Below the pieces are notes generated by a model. That model was not told where the DNA came from, did no database searches, and saw nothing but the letters and a program-made list of their open reading frames with translations. Positions 8,648 through 17,800 of a DNA stretch of 64,000 bases are shown here, piece by piece; position 1 is the first letter of the stretch, and every line of letters starts with the position of its first letter. A program made the position numbers and the translations under genes. The stretch spans positions 1,849,309-1,913,308 of the forward strand of contig DDIN01000008.1 of the NCBI GenBank assembly GCA_002338565.1, read 5' to 3'. This DNA is from Hyphomonadaceae bacterium UBA1849. Its GTDB lineage: Bacteria > Pseudomonadota > Alphaproteobacteria > Caulobacterales > Hyphomonadaceae.

Positions 8648-9556
8648 ATGCGGTTCAAAGGCCTTGATCTCAATCTGCTGCAGGCGCTCGATCTTCTTCT
8701 TGAAGAAAAGCATGTATCCCGTGCCGCCGACCGAATGCATGTCACCCAACCTGCAATGAGTGGTGCGCTCACTAGGCTTCGGCAGTATTTCGGTGACCCG
8801 CTTTTGCTACAGCACGGCAAGCGGATGATCCCGACGCCGCATGCATTAAGTCTGCGCCCGAAATTGAAGCGCGTTCTCGGTGAGATAGACACTCTGATCG
8901 CGCAACTTTCCCAGTTCGAGCCGGAAACATCGGACCGCAAGTTTCTGATTGGCACTTCAGACTATGTTGTGGCCGTCATCTTTGCCCGGCTCATGCCAAA
9001 ACTCGCACAGATAGCGCCGCATATTTCGTTCGAGTTTATGGCGCCATCTGAGACTATGATCACGCGCTTCGAGCAGGGAGAGCTGGATATCGTGATCACT
9101 CCGGAATATTTCGCGCCTCGCAACCACCCGCATGAGCGTCTCTATGAAGAGAACCATGTTGTGGTTGGCTGGTCACAAAATCCGGTTCTGGCTGACGGGC
9201 GAATATCGCTCGAAGACTTCTATAAGGCGGGTCACGTCGTGGTAGAACTGGGGCGGGTGAGGCCGACCTCGTTCTCCGAAACCCAGCTCCAGAGGGGCGG
9301 AGAGCAGCGCAGTATCGAGATGAAAGTACCGTCCTTCCTGGCAGCCCCTGAAGTCGTGGTGGGGACACAACGTCTGACCGTGATGCATGAACGGCTAGCG
9401 CGTCTGTACGAGCAGCGTATCGACGTTAAATCCGTGCCGATGCCGTTTGAGATGCCGCCAATGACCCAGTTTTTGATGCACCACGAAACGCGTTCGGAAG
9501 ATCCAAGTATCCAATGGCTGTGCGACCAAGTGCGCGATGCGGTGCCTTCGCTCTGA
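8648..9556 (+). CDS. LysR-family transcriptional regulator, NodD/NahR-like
   Basis: A 302-aa regulator with an N-terminal winged helix-turn-helix (residues about 5-65: LDLNLLQALDLLLEEKHVSRAA, then TQPAMSGALTRLRQYFGDPLL) and a periplasmic-binding-like effector domain. The PAMSGAL recognition-helix spelling and overall length are characteristic of the NodD/NahR/SyrM branch, which senses aromatic inducers such as flavonoids or salicylate. It is divergent from the ring-cleavage operon, the classical arrangement for a regulator that activates the operon and represses itself. The inducer is unknown. Confidence 0.9.
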   Translation: MRFKGLDLNLLQALDLLLEEKHVSRAADRMHVTQPAMSGALTRLRQYFGDPLLLQHGKRMIPTPHALSLRPKLKRVLGEIDTLIAQLSQFEPETSDRKFLIGTSDYVVAVIFARLMPKLAQIAPHISFEFMAPSETMITRFEQGELDIVITPEYFAPRNHPHERLYEENHVVVGWSQNPVLADGRISLEDFYKAGHVVVELGRVRPTSFSETQLQRGGEQRSIEMKVPSFLAAPEVVVGTQRLTVMHERLARLYEQRIDVKSVPMPFEMPPMTQFLMHHETRSEDPSIQWLCDQVRDAVPSL

Positions 9557-9684
9557 TTGGCGTGATACAATTCATCATTCTTCCTTATTAAAAATGATCG
9601 TAACTACAAATTTTACTAATATGGTGGGATTTGTGACGCTTCCCTAAAAACGCTGAGATCATCAGCTGATGAAGGGAGGCGGCC

Positions 9685-10863
9685 ATGACAGATACGGGCG
9701 CAAAAACGTTACACGGCGCGGTTCTAATGCTCGCGGCAATTCTGCCGACCATGGCGATTGTGTCTCTGGTGCCTGTGCTGCCGCTCCTGTTGCAGGAGTT
9801 CTCAGCGGTCGAAGGATCGGAGTTTCTGGTCCCGATCGCCATGACAATTCCCGCGTTATGTGTGGCGCTGTTTTCACCGGTCGCGGGCTGGTTATCTGAC
9901 AAGCTCGGGCGGAAGCCGGTCTTGCTCGTCTCTTTCCTGATCTATGGTGCTTTGGGTGTTTTACCTTTCGTACTGACGGACCTGTTTCACATCATTTTCG
10001 CGCGCATAGGTCTTGGCATTGCCGAGGCGGCAATCATGACCGTCGCGACAGCGATGATCGGCGACTATTTCCATGGCGAACGGCGTGAACGCTGGGTCGC
10101 GACGCAAGTTGCAGTATCGAGCCTGAGCGCGATCGCGCTGATAGCTCTTGGCGGAGCACTGGGGGAGATCCTTGGATCGCGCGGACCGTTTCTTCTGTAC
10201 TTGCTGGCGTTTCCAATCGCGCTGATCGCGGCTCTGGTTCTGTTCGAGCCTGATCATGTCCACCATGATGCGGCTGAGGCGGGAGGTTTCAAGCTCACAG
10301 CCATTCTCCCACTGCTGCTGACGACGCTTAGTATTGCCATTCTTTTCTACACAACCATCGTCAATCTCGGTCCGTTCCTCGCGCTCACAAGTGAGGTGAC
10401 ACCCGCGGTGATCGGTATCGCAGGGGCTGCTGTGAATGTTGGTGTGGCCGTTGGAAGTGTCGTGTTCGGTCGCGTGAAAGCGGCTTCGGGGCAGCTACTG
10501 CTCGGGCTTGGGCTGTGCTGTATGGGGCTCGGCTATCTCGGTGCAGGTGTATCGAGTGGTGTTGTGCCGGTCACGCTGTTTGCGGTGCTCATTTGTCTGG
10601 GCGCAGGACTGCTACTGCCAACTCTGCTGACCTGGATCCTGAAACTGCTCCCGCCTGCCGCACGTGGACGTGGCACAGGGATGTGGACGGGCATGTTCTT
10701 CCTTGGTCAGTTCATCGCGCCAATTTTGGCCTCAGCGATTGCGGCAAAAGCAGGCGGTCTCGGAGAAGTTCTCTATATCTATGCGGGGATCGCGCTTGTT
10801 TTGATGCTTGCTGCGGCCATTGCCGCCAGAAATGCACCGCCGCTCAAAGCCGGTGCGAACTAA
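9685..10863 (+). CDS. MFS transporter
   Basis: A 392-aa integral membrane protein with about 12 hydrophobic segments. It carries the MFS loop 2-3 signature in the form GWLSDKLGRKPVLL (about residue 70) and a YDYF-like GDYFHGERRERW in the central loop. GGGAGG precedes the ATG. The family includes drug and small-organic-acid antiporters and importers; direction and substrate cannot be told. It opens a plus-strand run with short gaps to the next genes, so it is probably a carrier for the compound handled by the following hydrolases. A 128-bp AT-rich leader upstream probably holds its promoter. Confidence 0.85.
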   Translation: MTDTGAKTLHGAVLMLAAILPTMAIVSLVPVLPLLLQEFSAVEGSEFLVPIAMTIPALCVALFSPVAGWLSDKLGRKPVLLVSFLIYGALGVLPFVLTDLFHIIFARIGLGIAEAAIMTVATAMIGDYFHGERRERWVATQVAVSSLSAIALIALGGALGEILGSRGPFLLYLLAFPIALIAALVLFEPDHVHHDAAEAGGFKLTAILPLLLTTLSIAILFYTTIVNLGPFLALTSEVTPAVIGIAGAAVNVGVAVGSVVFGRVKAASGQLLLGLGLCCMGLGYLGAGVSSGVVPVTLFAVLICLGAGLLLPTLLTWILKLLPPAARGRGTGMWTGMFFLGQFIAPILASAIAAKAGGLGEVLYIYAGIALVLMLAAAIAARNAPPLKAGAN

Positions 10864-10899
10864 GACCTCACTTCGAGATCGCGACCAAAGGAGCCTGTC

Positions 10900-11901
10900 A
10901 TGAATGGTTTTCGAAATTTTGCTGCAGTTGGCGGGCTGACCCTCGCGCTGTGTACCGGGTCGGCCTGTTCAGAGGGGTCTGAGGTTCGCCCTGAGGCTCG
11001 CTATGACCTTGTGACTCTGGGCACAAGTGGCGGTCCTGTGCCGTCGCCTGTACGTTCGCAGCCGGCAAGCGCGCTGGTCAGAGGGCAGTCGGTTTTTCTT
11101 CTGGATATAGGAGACGGTACGTCAGGCCAGCTGGCAAAGATTGGTCTTCGCACAGAGCATGTTGAAGCGATTTTCATCAGCCATCTGCATTATGACCATA
11201 CAGGTGGTCTTGCCGCTCTGATGGGATTGCGTTTCCAGACTGACGCGCAAAACGAGATGGTGGTCTATGGGCCGCCGGGGACGCAGGCTCTGGTGAATGG
11301 TATTCTTGCATCAATGGCGCCTGGCGTAGAGAGCGGATACGCTGTACCGGGTGCCCGCCAGCCGACGCATCCAAGTGAGCAGGTCCGTGTTGTGGAACTG
11401 GCACATGCGGGGAGTTTCGAGGTCGCAGATTTTGCTGTCACGACCGCTGAAAACACCCATTACAGCTTTATGCCGGGAACACCGCAAGCGGACATGTTCA
11501 AGTCCTACGCTTTTCGTTTTGATCTGCCGCAACGGTCTATCGTTTATACCGGTGATACCGGGCCAAGTGAGGCGGTAGAAGTGCTGGCTGAAGGCGCAGA
11601 TATTCTGCTCGCAGAGATGATGGATATCGACTGGACCGTTGAAACCATGGCCGAGGTGAACCGACACCGTGCCCAGCCTTTGCCTGCGCCCGTGATGGAA
11701 GGCATGGAGCAACATTTGCGTGCCCACCACATTACCGCCGAGCAGGTTGGCGAGATGGCCGCAAATGCAGGTGTCGACCGCGTGATCGTTACGCATTTCG
11801 TCGGACGTGGCGATGAAGTCGGGCTTGCGGCTTATGTGTCCAGCATTGCTGAACGGTTTTCTGGTGATGCCGTCATCGCAAGCGATATGGACACGTTCTG
11901 A
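10900..11901 (+). CDS. Exported metallo-beta-lactamase-fold hydrolase
   Basis: A 333-aa protein with an N-terminal hydrophobic export signal (about 20 aa, ending near ACSEG, possibly a lipoprotein Cys). The fold signature HLHYDHTGG (HxHxDH, about residues 94-100) binds two metals. Further ligands are likely at the ENTHYSF and YTGDTG motifs and the C-terminal TH of VIVTHFVGRGDE. The layout matches RNase Z/arylsulfatase-like MBL hydrolases, but the signal places it in the periplasm, so it more likely cleaves an ester, lactone or sulfate of a small molecule than RNA. It lies 36 bp after the MFS gene in the same direction. Confidence 0.85.
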   Translation: MNGFRNFAAVGGLTLALCTGSACSEGSEVRPEARYDLVTLGTSGGPVPSPVRSQPASALVRGQSVFLLDIGDGTSGQLAKIGLRTEHVEAIFISHLHYDHTGGLAALMGLRFQTDAQNEMVVYGPPGTQALVNGILASMAPGVESGYAVPGARQPTHPSEQVRVVELAHAGSFEVADFAVTTAENTHYSFMPGTPQADMFKSYAFRFDLPQRSIVYTGDTGPSEAVEVLAEGADILLAEMMDIDWTVETMAEVNRHRAQPLPAPVMEGMEQHLRAHHITAEQVGEMAANAGVDRVIVTHFVGRGDEVGLAAYVSSIAERFSGDAVIASDMDTF

Positions 11902-11927
11902 GGCACGCTTTCAGAAGGGGTAGTGTG

Positions 11928-12854
11928 ATGTCTGTTCTTGTGACGGGTGCGGGAGGCTTCATCGGGGCTAGCCTCGTGTCATATCTGGTCGAGCAGGGGC
12001 ACGAGGTTGTGGCCTTGGACCGTTCACTGGACATGTGTCTGAAGGGCGATCAGGTCATCCCCGTTGAAGGTGATCTTACGCAGGACGCGACGATCAGCGA
12101 GGCGTTCGCTCACAATGTGTCCGCGATCGTCCATCTGGCGGCTCTGCCCGGAGGCGCGGCTGAAACAGATCCTGAGCTGTCCTTCTCAGTGAATGTGGAA
12201 GGTGCCTGGAAGCTTTTACGGCGCGCCGCGAGGATCAAGTCGGGCATTCGCTTCGTTTACGCCTCAACCATTGCAGTCTTTGGCGAACCGCTTCCCACAG
12301 ATGGGCTGACTGATAGCACACCGGTAAATCCGCGCATGATTTATGGCATGCACAAAGCTATGGTTGAGATGGCGGTATCGTCCATGGCGCGGCGAGGCGA
12401 GCTGGATGCTATTGGCCTGCGGCTGCCGGGTATTGTGGCACGGCCTACGGGGGCATCAGGGCTTAAATCGGCATTCATGAGCGATATCTTTCATGCGCTT
12501 CAACGTCATGAAACTATCGAACTACCTGTCTCGCAGGATGCGCAAATGTGGATGATGACAGTCGCAAACGCGGTTGATTGTCTGGTCAGTGCGATCAGTC
12601 TGGATAGCGTGGTTCTGCCCGAAGACCGGATTGTGACCCTCCCGGCTTTGCGTGTCCGGATGGGTGACCTGGTCGCTGAAATCGCGCGGCAGACGGGCGC
12701 GGACCCTTCGATTGTGACCTATGCACCGGATGTTACGCTCGAAGCTGCATTCGGTAATTACCCTTTGCTTTCAACACCCGCAGCCGACGCGGCGGGTTTT
12801 CGACACGACGGCGATCTGGCGCGTCTGGTGCAACGCGCACTTGCGCCGCGTTAG
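11928..12854 (+). CDS. NAD-dependent epimerase/dehydratase (extended SDR)
   Basis: About 308 aa. The N-terminal GxxGxxG site VTGAGGFIGASLVSYL binds NAD(P), and YGMHK (about residue 140) supplies the Tyr and Lys of the catalytic triad, with a Ser/Thr in YASTIAVFGEP just before. Members act on nucleotide sugars or reduce/epimerise other carbonyl compounds; without sugar-biosynthesis neighbours a catabolic carbonyl reductase or epimerase is equally likely. ATG at 11928 is preferred over GTG at 11925 because GAAGGGG is better spaced. Confidence 0.85.
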   Translation: MSVLVTGAGGFIGASLVSYLVEQGHEVVALDRSLDMCLKGDQVIPVEGDLTQDATISEAFAHNVSAIVHLAALPGGAAETDPELSFSVNVEGAWKLLRRAARIKSGIRFVYASTIAVFGEPLPTDGLTDSTPVNPRMIYGMHKAMVEMAVSSMARRGELDAIGLRLPGIVARPTGASGLKSAFMSDIFHALQRHETIELPVSQDAQMWMMTVANAVDCLVSAISLDSVVLPEDRIVTLPALRVRMGDLVAEIARQTGADPSIVTYAPDVTLEAAFGNYPLLSTPAADAAGFRHDGDLARLVQRALAPR

Positions 12855-12957
12855 CCCACCATTATCGCCAACCGAATATTCAGGAATGCGACGGCGATAG
12901 CCCGAACCACTCATCTTAAGTTTCTCCAACCGAATTCCGGCCCCGATGGAGATCCCG

Positions 12958-14172
12958 ATGAGTGCTGCCAGTCCAGCTTCCGCCGACGCGGCTGAGAAGG
13001 TTCAGGGCCGATTGCGCCCCGTGACGACGTTTGTCTTCGCGCTCGCCACCGGTACTTATGCTGGCAATCTCTATCTCGCCCAGCCTCTCATCGAAATGAT
13101 CGGGCAAGATCTGCAGATGAGTACGGCGATACTCGGCGTTATCGTGATGCTGACGCAGGTCGGTTACGCGCTGGGAATGTTTTTCGCCGGTCCGCTGGCA
13201 GACATCACCGAGAACAAGCGGCTCATTCTCATATCGGTGACCTGTGTTGTTATCGGCATGTTGGGAATTTCCTTCTCAACGACGCCATGGATGTTTCTCG
13301 CCGCATCCTTCTTTGTCGGTATTTCGGCCATCGGAACGCAGATCATCGTTCCGCTCGCGGCCAATCTGGCAGATGATGAGAAGCGTGGAGCACAGATCGG
13401 CACCATTATGGCAGGCCTGCTGACGGGCATTATGCTTGCGCGTCCGGCATCCAGCTTTATGGCAAGTCTCTGGGGGTGGCGCGCGCCGTTTCTGGTATTC
13501 GCGTTCCTTATGACGGGCATTGGTATTCTGCTCACCATCTATACGCCGCGCTACACGCCGAAGACACGCTACAGCTATTTAAACCTGATAAAGTCCATGC
13601 TGGTTCTGCCGTTGCGATCAGACTCGTTGCGTCGACGCTGCGTCTATCAGGGCATTGCGTTCGGCGTGTTCAATATGTTCTGGACCACGTCTTCGCTTGT
13701 GCTGACCGACCAGTTCAATCTGAATTATCAGGAGATCGCTTTGTTTGCGATCGCCGGGGCTGGTGGGGCATTGGCGGCACCTTATGCGGGTCGATTTGCC
13801 GATCGCGGGCTGACGCGCATCGCGACCGGATCAGTGCTGATCATTCTGCTGATATCGCTGGGCCTTACCGTGCCGCTGGTCCATTTCAAGTATCTGATCG
13901 TTTTTGCCCTGACGGCTGTCATTATTGATGCTGCGGTACAGGCCAATCAGGTGCTGGGCCAGGCGACAATCTACGCCGAGCTTCCTGAGGCGCGGGCACG
14001 CGCAAACTCCATGTATATGACCAGTCTTTTCATTGGTGCTGGTACAGGATCGCTGATTGCACCAGCCGCATATGACTATGGCGGCTGGGTGATGGTGGTC
14101 TCCATTGCGGCCGGTCTGGTGGCTCTCACTACGATTTATTGGGCAACTGAATATCTGTCGGCAAAGCGTTAA
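12958..14172 (+). CDS. MFS transporter, drug/metabolite antiporter-like
   Basis: A protein of about 404 aa with twelve predicted membrane helices, the loop GPLADITENKRLIL (about residue 75) and a long cytoplasmic central loop. The N terminus (residues 1-20, Ala/Ser-rich) is cytoplasmic. An upstream in-frame ATG at 12946 has no ribosome site, whereas GGAG sits 8 bp before the ATG at 12958. It differs clearly from the MFS at 9685, so two carriers with different specificity serve the same plus-strand run. The 16-bp gap to the next gene suggests co-transcription. Confidence 0.82.
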   Translation: MSAASPASADAAEKVQGRLRPVTTFVFALATGTYAGNLYLAQPLIEMIGQDLQMSTAILGVIVMLTQVGYALGMFFAGPLADITENKRLILISVTCVVIGMLGISFSTTPWMFLAASFFVGISAIGTQIIVPLAANLADDEKRGAQIGTIMAGLLTGIMLARPASSFMASLWGWRAPFLVFAFLMTGIGILLTIYTPRYTPKTRYSYLNLIKSMLVLPLRSDSLRRRCVYQGIAFGVFNMFWTTSSLVLTDQFNLNYQEIALFAIAGAGGALAAPYAGRFADRGLTRIATGSVLIILLISLGLTVPLVHFKYLIVFALTAVIIDAAVQANQVLGQATIYAELPEARARANSMYMTSLFIGAGTGSLIAPAAYDYGGWVMVVSIAAGLVALTTIYWATEYLSAKR

Positions 14173-14188
14173 GAAGGACCGCAGCTGC

Positions 14189-15394
14189 ATGAAACTGCAA
14201 TCACTCTCTCTTTTGTTACTGACCGGTCTGGCCGTCGCCTGTAGTCCTGCGTCTGAGCCTGTGCCAGAGCCGACGCCAGCCATTGAAGCGGTAAGCGAAG
14301 CGCCGGTCTTCACCAATGCGGATGCGTTGGAAACCTATCAGACCCTCGGGCTTGTGGCGGGTAATCCGATGCCATTGCCTGAGACCGGTGATGTTGGCAT
14401 CGATAACCCTGAGGCAGTCTTCGCCGACGCTCTTGCTTACGGCGCAGAGACAGAAAGCTATGCGCTTCTTGTCTGGTGGCAGGGCAGCCTCGTTCTTGAG
14501 CATTACTATCCGGGTTATTCCGCGGACGTTCGCTCAGAGCCGGCCTCCATGCACAAATCTGTGCTCGGCCTCATTACGGCTAAAGCGATTGAGGATGGGT
14601 TTATCGGCAGTGTTGATGACCCGATCTCGCTCTATATCCCGGAATGGCAGGATGATGAGCGCGGCGAGATTACTGTCCTACAGCTTCTGAATATGTCTTC
14701 TGGACTGGCTTCGCTGTCTTACGTAGGCGGCGATGACTCTCAGGCGCGCCGGTTCATGGCTGGTAATCTTGATGCACGCGCGACCGTTTTAGACATGCAG
14801 ATGGAGGAGGGCGTAGATGGCCCGCACTTTCATTATGCGAATGCTGTAAGCCAGCTATTGATGATGGTCGTTGAGAACGCGATTGGCGGGTCTTACGCAG
14901 ACTATCTGTCTGCAGAAATCTGGCAGCCTATCGGCGCTGATGATGCTTACGTCTACAACTTTGAAGCAGACGGTTTTCCGCGCGGCTATGCGTCGTTTCT
15001 GGCGCGCCCTCTGGACTGGCTGCGCCTTGGCCTTCTGGTGAAAGACAATGGCGCGTTCGCAGGCGAGCAGGTGATCTCCAGCGAGCTTATGGAAGCTTTG
15101 AAAAGCCCTGCCGCGACCGAAGAAAATTATGGCTGGCAGATCTGGCGCGGTGCGACCTGGCAGGAGCAGCGCTTTTACAATGACGAAAAGGCGGGCTTTG
15201 CTGTAACGCAGAGCGAGCCCTATCTGGCCGATGATCTTGTCTATTTCGATGGCTTTGGCGGCCAGCGCGTGATCACCAGCGAAGAACGAGACCTAGTTAT
15301 TGTGCGCCTCGGAAACACGAGTGTTGTCTGGGATGATGCGCAATTGCCAAACCGCGTCATGCGAGCGCTCGATAGCCTGGAAGCAGGTGAATGA
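14189..15394 (+). CDS. Class C beta-lactamase-like serine hydrolase lipoprotein
   Basis: A protein of about 401 aa with a lipoprotein signal (LLLLTGLAVACSPA, Cys at about residue 20). The penicillin-binding/serine hydrolase fold follows, with the SxxK motif SMHK (about residue 121) and Tyr motif YAN (about residue 216). The family includes esterases and the 6-aminohexanoate-dimer hydrolase NylB, so it may hydrolyse an amide or ester at the cell envelope. The start is set by AAGGA upstream of 14189. The stop overlaps the amidohydrolase start (ATGATGA), a sign that the two enzymes are produced together. Confidence 0.86.
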   Translation: MKLQSLSLLLLTGLAVACSPASEPVPEPTPAIEAVSEAPVFTNADALETYQTLGLVAGNPMPLPETGDVGIDNPEAVFADALAYGAETESYALLVWWQGSLVLEHYYPGYSADVRSEPASMHKSVLGLITAKAIEDGFIGSVDDPISLYIPEWQDDERGEITVLQLLNMSSGLASLSYVGGDDSQARRFMAGNLDARATVLDMQMEEGVDGPHFHYANAVSQLLMMVVENAIGGSYADYLSAEIWQPIGADDAYVYNFEADGFPRGYASFLARPLDWLRLGLLVKDNGAFAGEQVISSELMEALKSPAATEENYGWQIWRGATWQEQRFYNDEKAGFAVTQSEPYLADDLVYFDGFGGQRVITSEERDLVIVRLGNTSVVWDDAQLPNRVMRALDSLEAGE

Positions 15395-16863
15395 TGACCG
15401 CTCTCCTGCACGTCGATACACTCATCCGCAATGGCACTATCCTGACGATGGATGAGGGACGCCGGGTATTTACCGGCGGCTTTATTGCGATCAAGGACGG
15501 TAGCATTCTCGCAGTGGGCGAAGACCGTTTATGCGAGTTTACAGCAGATGAAGTGATCTCCGCGGAAGGTCGGATGGTCATGCCCGGCTTTGCCAATGCG
15601 CATAACCATCTCGTGCAGAGCTGTTTTCGCGGATACAATGATGACCGCTGGCCTGTGCTTGATATCCCCACAGCTGTCCGCGCGCTGATCCAGCAACTTT
15701 TCCTCATGGCCGGCGCAATGGATGAAGAGCGGACGTACAAAATTGTCCGTCTACACGCGCTGGAAATGCTGAAGCTTGGCTACACCGCGACGCATGACGA
15801 GCATTTCACCAATGTGCGCAAAGACAGCGTTGATGGCTCATGGCGGGCTATCGAAGAGTCCGGTATGCGAGGCTATCTCTGCCGCTGTATCGCGAACAGC
15901 AAGTCGGTGCCTGAAGAAGGCCACGAAACATCAGACGCCGGTTTGCTTGAGATTGAACGGCTCGGCGCGAAGTTCAATTCCGATCGTATCTCGGTGGCGG
16001 GCGGTTTCCTGAATTTCAACTTCCTCGCTGATCCGGAAGACATGCGACGTATCCGTCAGGGCTGTGATCAGCTGGGCGTGGCATTCGGTATCGACATGAC
16101 GGACAATAGTCGCGGGGCCGCTTTGAAAGCGCGTGGCTTTGAAGGCGGACAGGTTGAATATTACCGCAGCTTTGATTTGCTCGAAGAGCCCATTTACGCC
16201 GGTAAGGCAGTAAACGTTCAACCTCATGAATTTGATATCATCAAAGAGCATGACTGCCGCGTTTCGCCCGTGCCTGTGCTGCGCTTCTTTGATGCGACGG
16301 GCATTCCGGTTGATGAGTTTCTGAAACGCGACATGCTCCCGGCCATTGGCACGGATGCGCCGCTCGTCAGTGATAGTCAGAACCCGTTCGAAGTCATGCG
16401 TCTGATGATCCTTGCGCAGAATGTGAATGTGAAAGCACGCGTAGCCGCTGGCGGTGAGCGCCCGGCACGAGAACATTGGCTGACGGCAGAAAAATGCCTC
16501 GAAATGGCAACACTGGGCGGTGCGCGTACGCTCTTCATGGAAGACAAATGCGGCTCACTTGAAGTGGGCAAGGCAGCTGATCTGGTCATGGTCGACATGC
16601 GCAAGGTGGAGGCCCAGCCGGGCTATGATGGACGACGCGGACCGGGGGCACTCGTCTGGGGCGGTCAGACCTCCATGGTGGATACAGTGTTCGTGGCGGG
16701 CCAGAAGCTTGTTGAAGGCGGGCGGTCTACGCTCTGGGATGAAGAGCTTGTTGTGGCTGAAGCCAATGATGTTCTGCGCGAAATCGCAGAGGAAACCGGT
16801 CTTTATGACTATCTGCCAAACCGGACTGCGGGATCTGAATTCCGTGGTTGGTCATATATTTAA
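15391..16863 (+). CDS. Amidohydrolase, cytosine-deaminase/chlorohydrolase (TrzA/AtzA-like) group
   Basis: A 490-aa metal-dependent hydrolase. A small beta domain (TLIRNGTILTMDEG) precedes the TIM barrel with the metal motif NAHNH (HxH, about residue 71), later His residues (QPHEFDII, about 276) and the catalytic Asp in IGTDAPLVSD (about residue 321). The C-terminal GSLEVGKAADLVMVD closes the beta domain, as in ATZ/TRZ, guanine deaminase and SAH-deaminase relatives. It would remove an amino or other leaving group from a nitrogen-containing substrate in the cytoplasm. It is coupled to the serine hydrolase by overlap and followed by two SDRs. Start could be 15391 or 15394. Confidence 0.88.
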   Translation: MMTALLHVDTLIRNGTILTMDEGRRVFTGGFIAIKDGSILAVGEDRLCEFTADEVISAEGRMVMPGFANAHNHLVQSCFRGYNDDRWPVLDIPTAVRALIQQLFLMAGAMDEERTYKIVRLHALEMLKLGYTATHDEHFTNVRKDSVDGSWRAIEESGMRGYLCRCIANSKSVPEEGHETSDAGLLEIERLGAKFNSDRISVAGGFLNFNFLADPEDMRRIRQGCDQLGVAFGIDMTDNSRGAALKARGFEGGQVEYYRSFDLLEEPIYAGKAVNVQPHEFDIIKEHDCRVSPVPVLRFFDATGIPVDEFLKRDMLPAIGTDAPLVSDSQNPFEVMRLMILAQNVNVKARVAAGGERPAREHWLTAEKCLEMATLGGARTLFMEDKCGSLEVGKAADLVMVDMRKVEAQPGYDGRRGPGALVWGGQTSMVDTVFVAGQKLVEGGRSTLWDEELVVAEANDVLREIAEETGLYDYLPNRTAGSEFRGWSYI

Positions 16864-16878
16864 TCAGGAGAGATGCGC

Positions 16879-17703
16879 GTGAGCGACGCAAAGGCAAAAA
16901 CGGCTGTGGTCACAGGCAGCACGCGGGGTATCGGATACGGTATCGCAGACAGCCTCGTGGCACGAGGCTGCAATGTGGTGCTCTCAGGTCCGGGACAGGG
17001 GTCCTGCGATGCGGCCGTTGAGAAGATAAATGCAAAGCATGATAGCGGCGCGAAAGCGATGGCCATTGCGTGTGATGTGACCTCGGAAACTAAAGTGATC
17101 GCGCTGTGGGATGCCGCTGTCGAGGCCTTTGGCGGTGTAGATATCTGGCTGAATAATGCGGGTATGGCCCTGACCGGTCCCACACTCAGTGATCTGCCGA
17201 GTGATGACTTTCTGACCATGCTGAATATCAATCTGCTTGGCGCCATGAATGGCTGCAAAACCGCATTCAACGGCATGAAGGCAAACGGCGGCGCGATCTA
17301 TAATATGCTGGGGGCGGGCTGGGATGGAAATCCTGTGCCGCGCATGATCGGTTACGCAACTTCAAAGGCAGGCCTGACCTTCATGACGAAATCATTCGTC
17401 GTTGAAGCAGCAGGCTCAAATGTGCTTGTGAACTCATTTGCGCCAGGCGTGGTGATCACTGAAGGCTTCATGCGTGAACAGGAGCGGTCCGGCGGAACTA
17501 TCCCTGCCGCGCGCGCCGCATTGCTTAATATCATCGGTGATCATGTCGACACGATCGCTGATTGGGTCGCAGAGACCATGTTGAACAATGAGGCTCATGG
17601 CGAGCTATTCAACTGGCTAACGCCGGAACGGATTGTAGAGCGCCGCGCAATGGTTCCAGCCCGGAATATTCTCTCAGGATATGATCTCACAATTACTGAC
17701 TGA
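16879..17703 (+). CDS. SDR-family oxidoreductase
   Basis: A classical short-chain dehydrogenase/reductase of about 274 aa: TGSTRGIGYG (NAD(P) site, about residue 11), NNAG (about residue 92) and catalytic YATSK (about residue 158) with Lys four residues after Tyr. The usual Ser before Tyr is not obvious; the strand reads YNMLGAGWDG, so the Ser role may be lost or moved. GTG at 16879 is preferred because AGGAG lies 8 bp upstream; ATG at 16873 is only 2 bp from it. It is 15 bp after the amidohydrolase, in the same operon. Confidence 0.85.
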   Translation: MSDAKAKTAVVTGSTRGIGYGIADSLVARGCNVVLSGPGQGSCDAAVEKINAKHDSGAKAMAIACDVTSETKVIALWDAAVEAFGGVDIWLNNAGMALTGPTLSDLPSDDFLTMLNINLLGAMNGCKTAFNGMKANGGAIYNMLGAGWDGNPVPRMIGYATSKAGLTFMTKSFVVEAAGSNVLVNSFAPGVVITEGFMREQERSGGTIPAARAALLNIIGDHVDTIADWVAETMLNNEAHGELFNWLTPERIVERRAMVPARNILSGYDLTITD

Positions 17704-17800
17704 CCTTAGCTAATCGCAGAACGATCAAGCCTGAACGCTTGGTGGAGAGCGATTGGTGGCGGCTCCAGACTGAACTCGAAATCAGCTCATGGAGACCCGT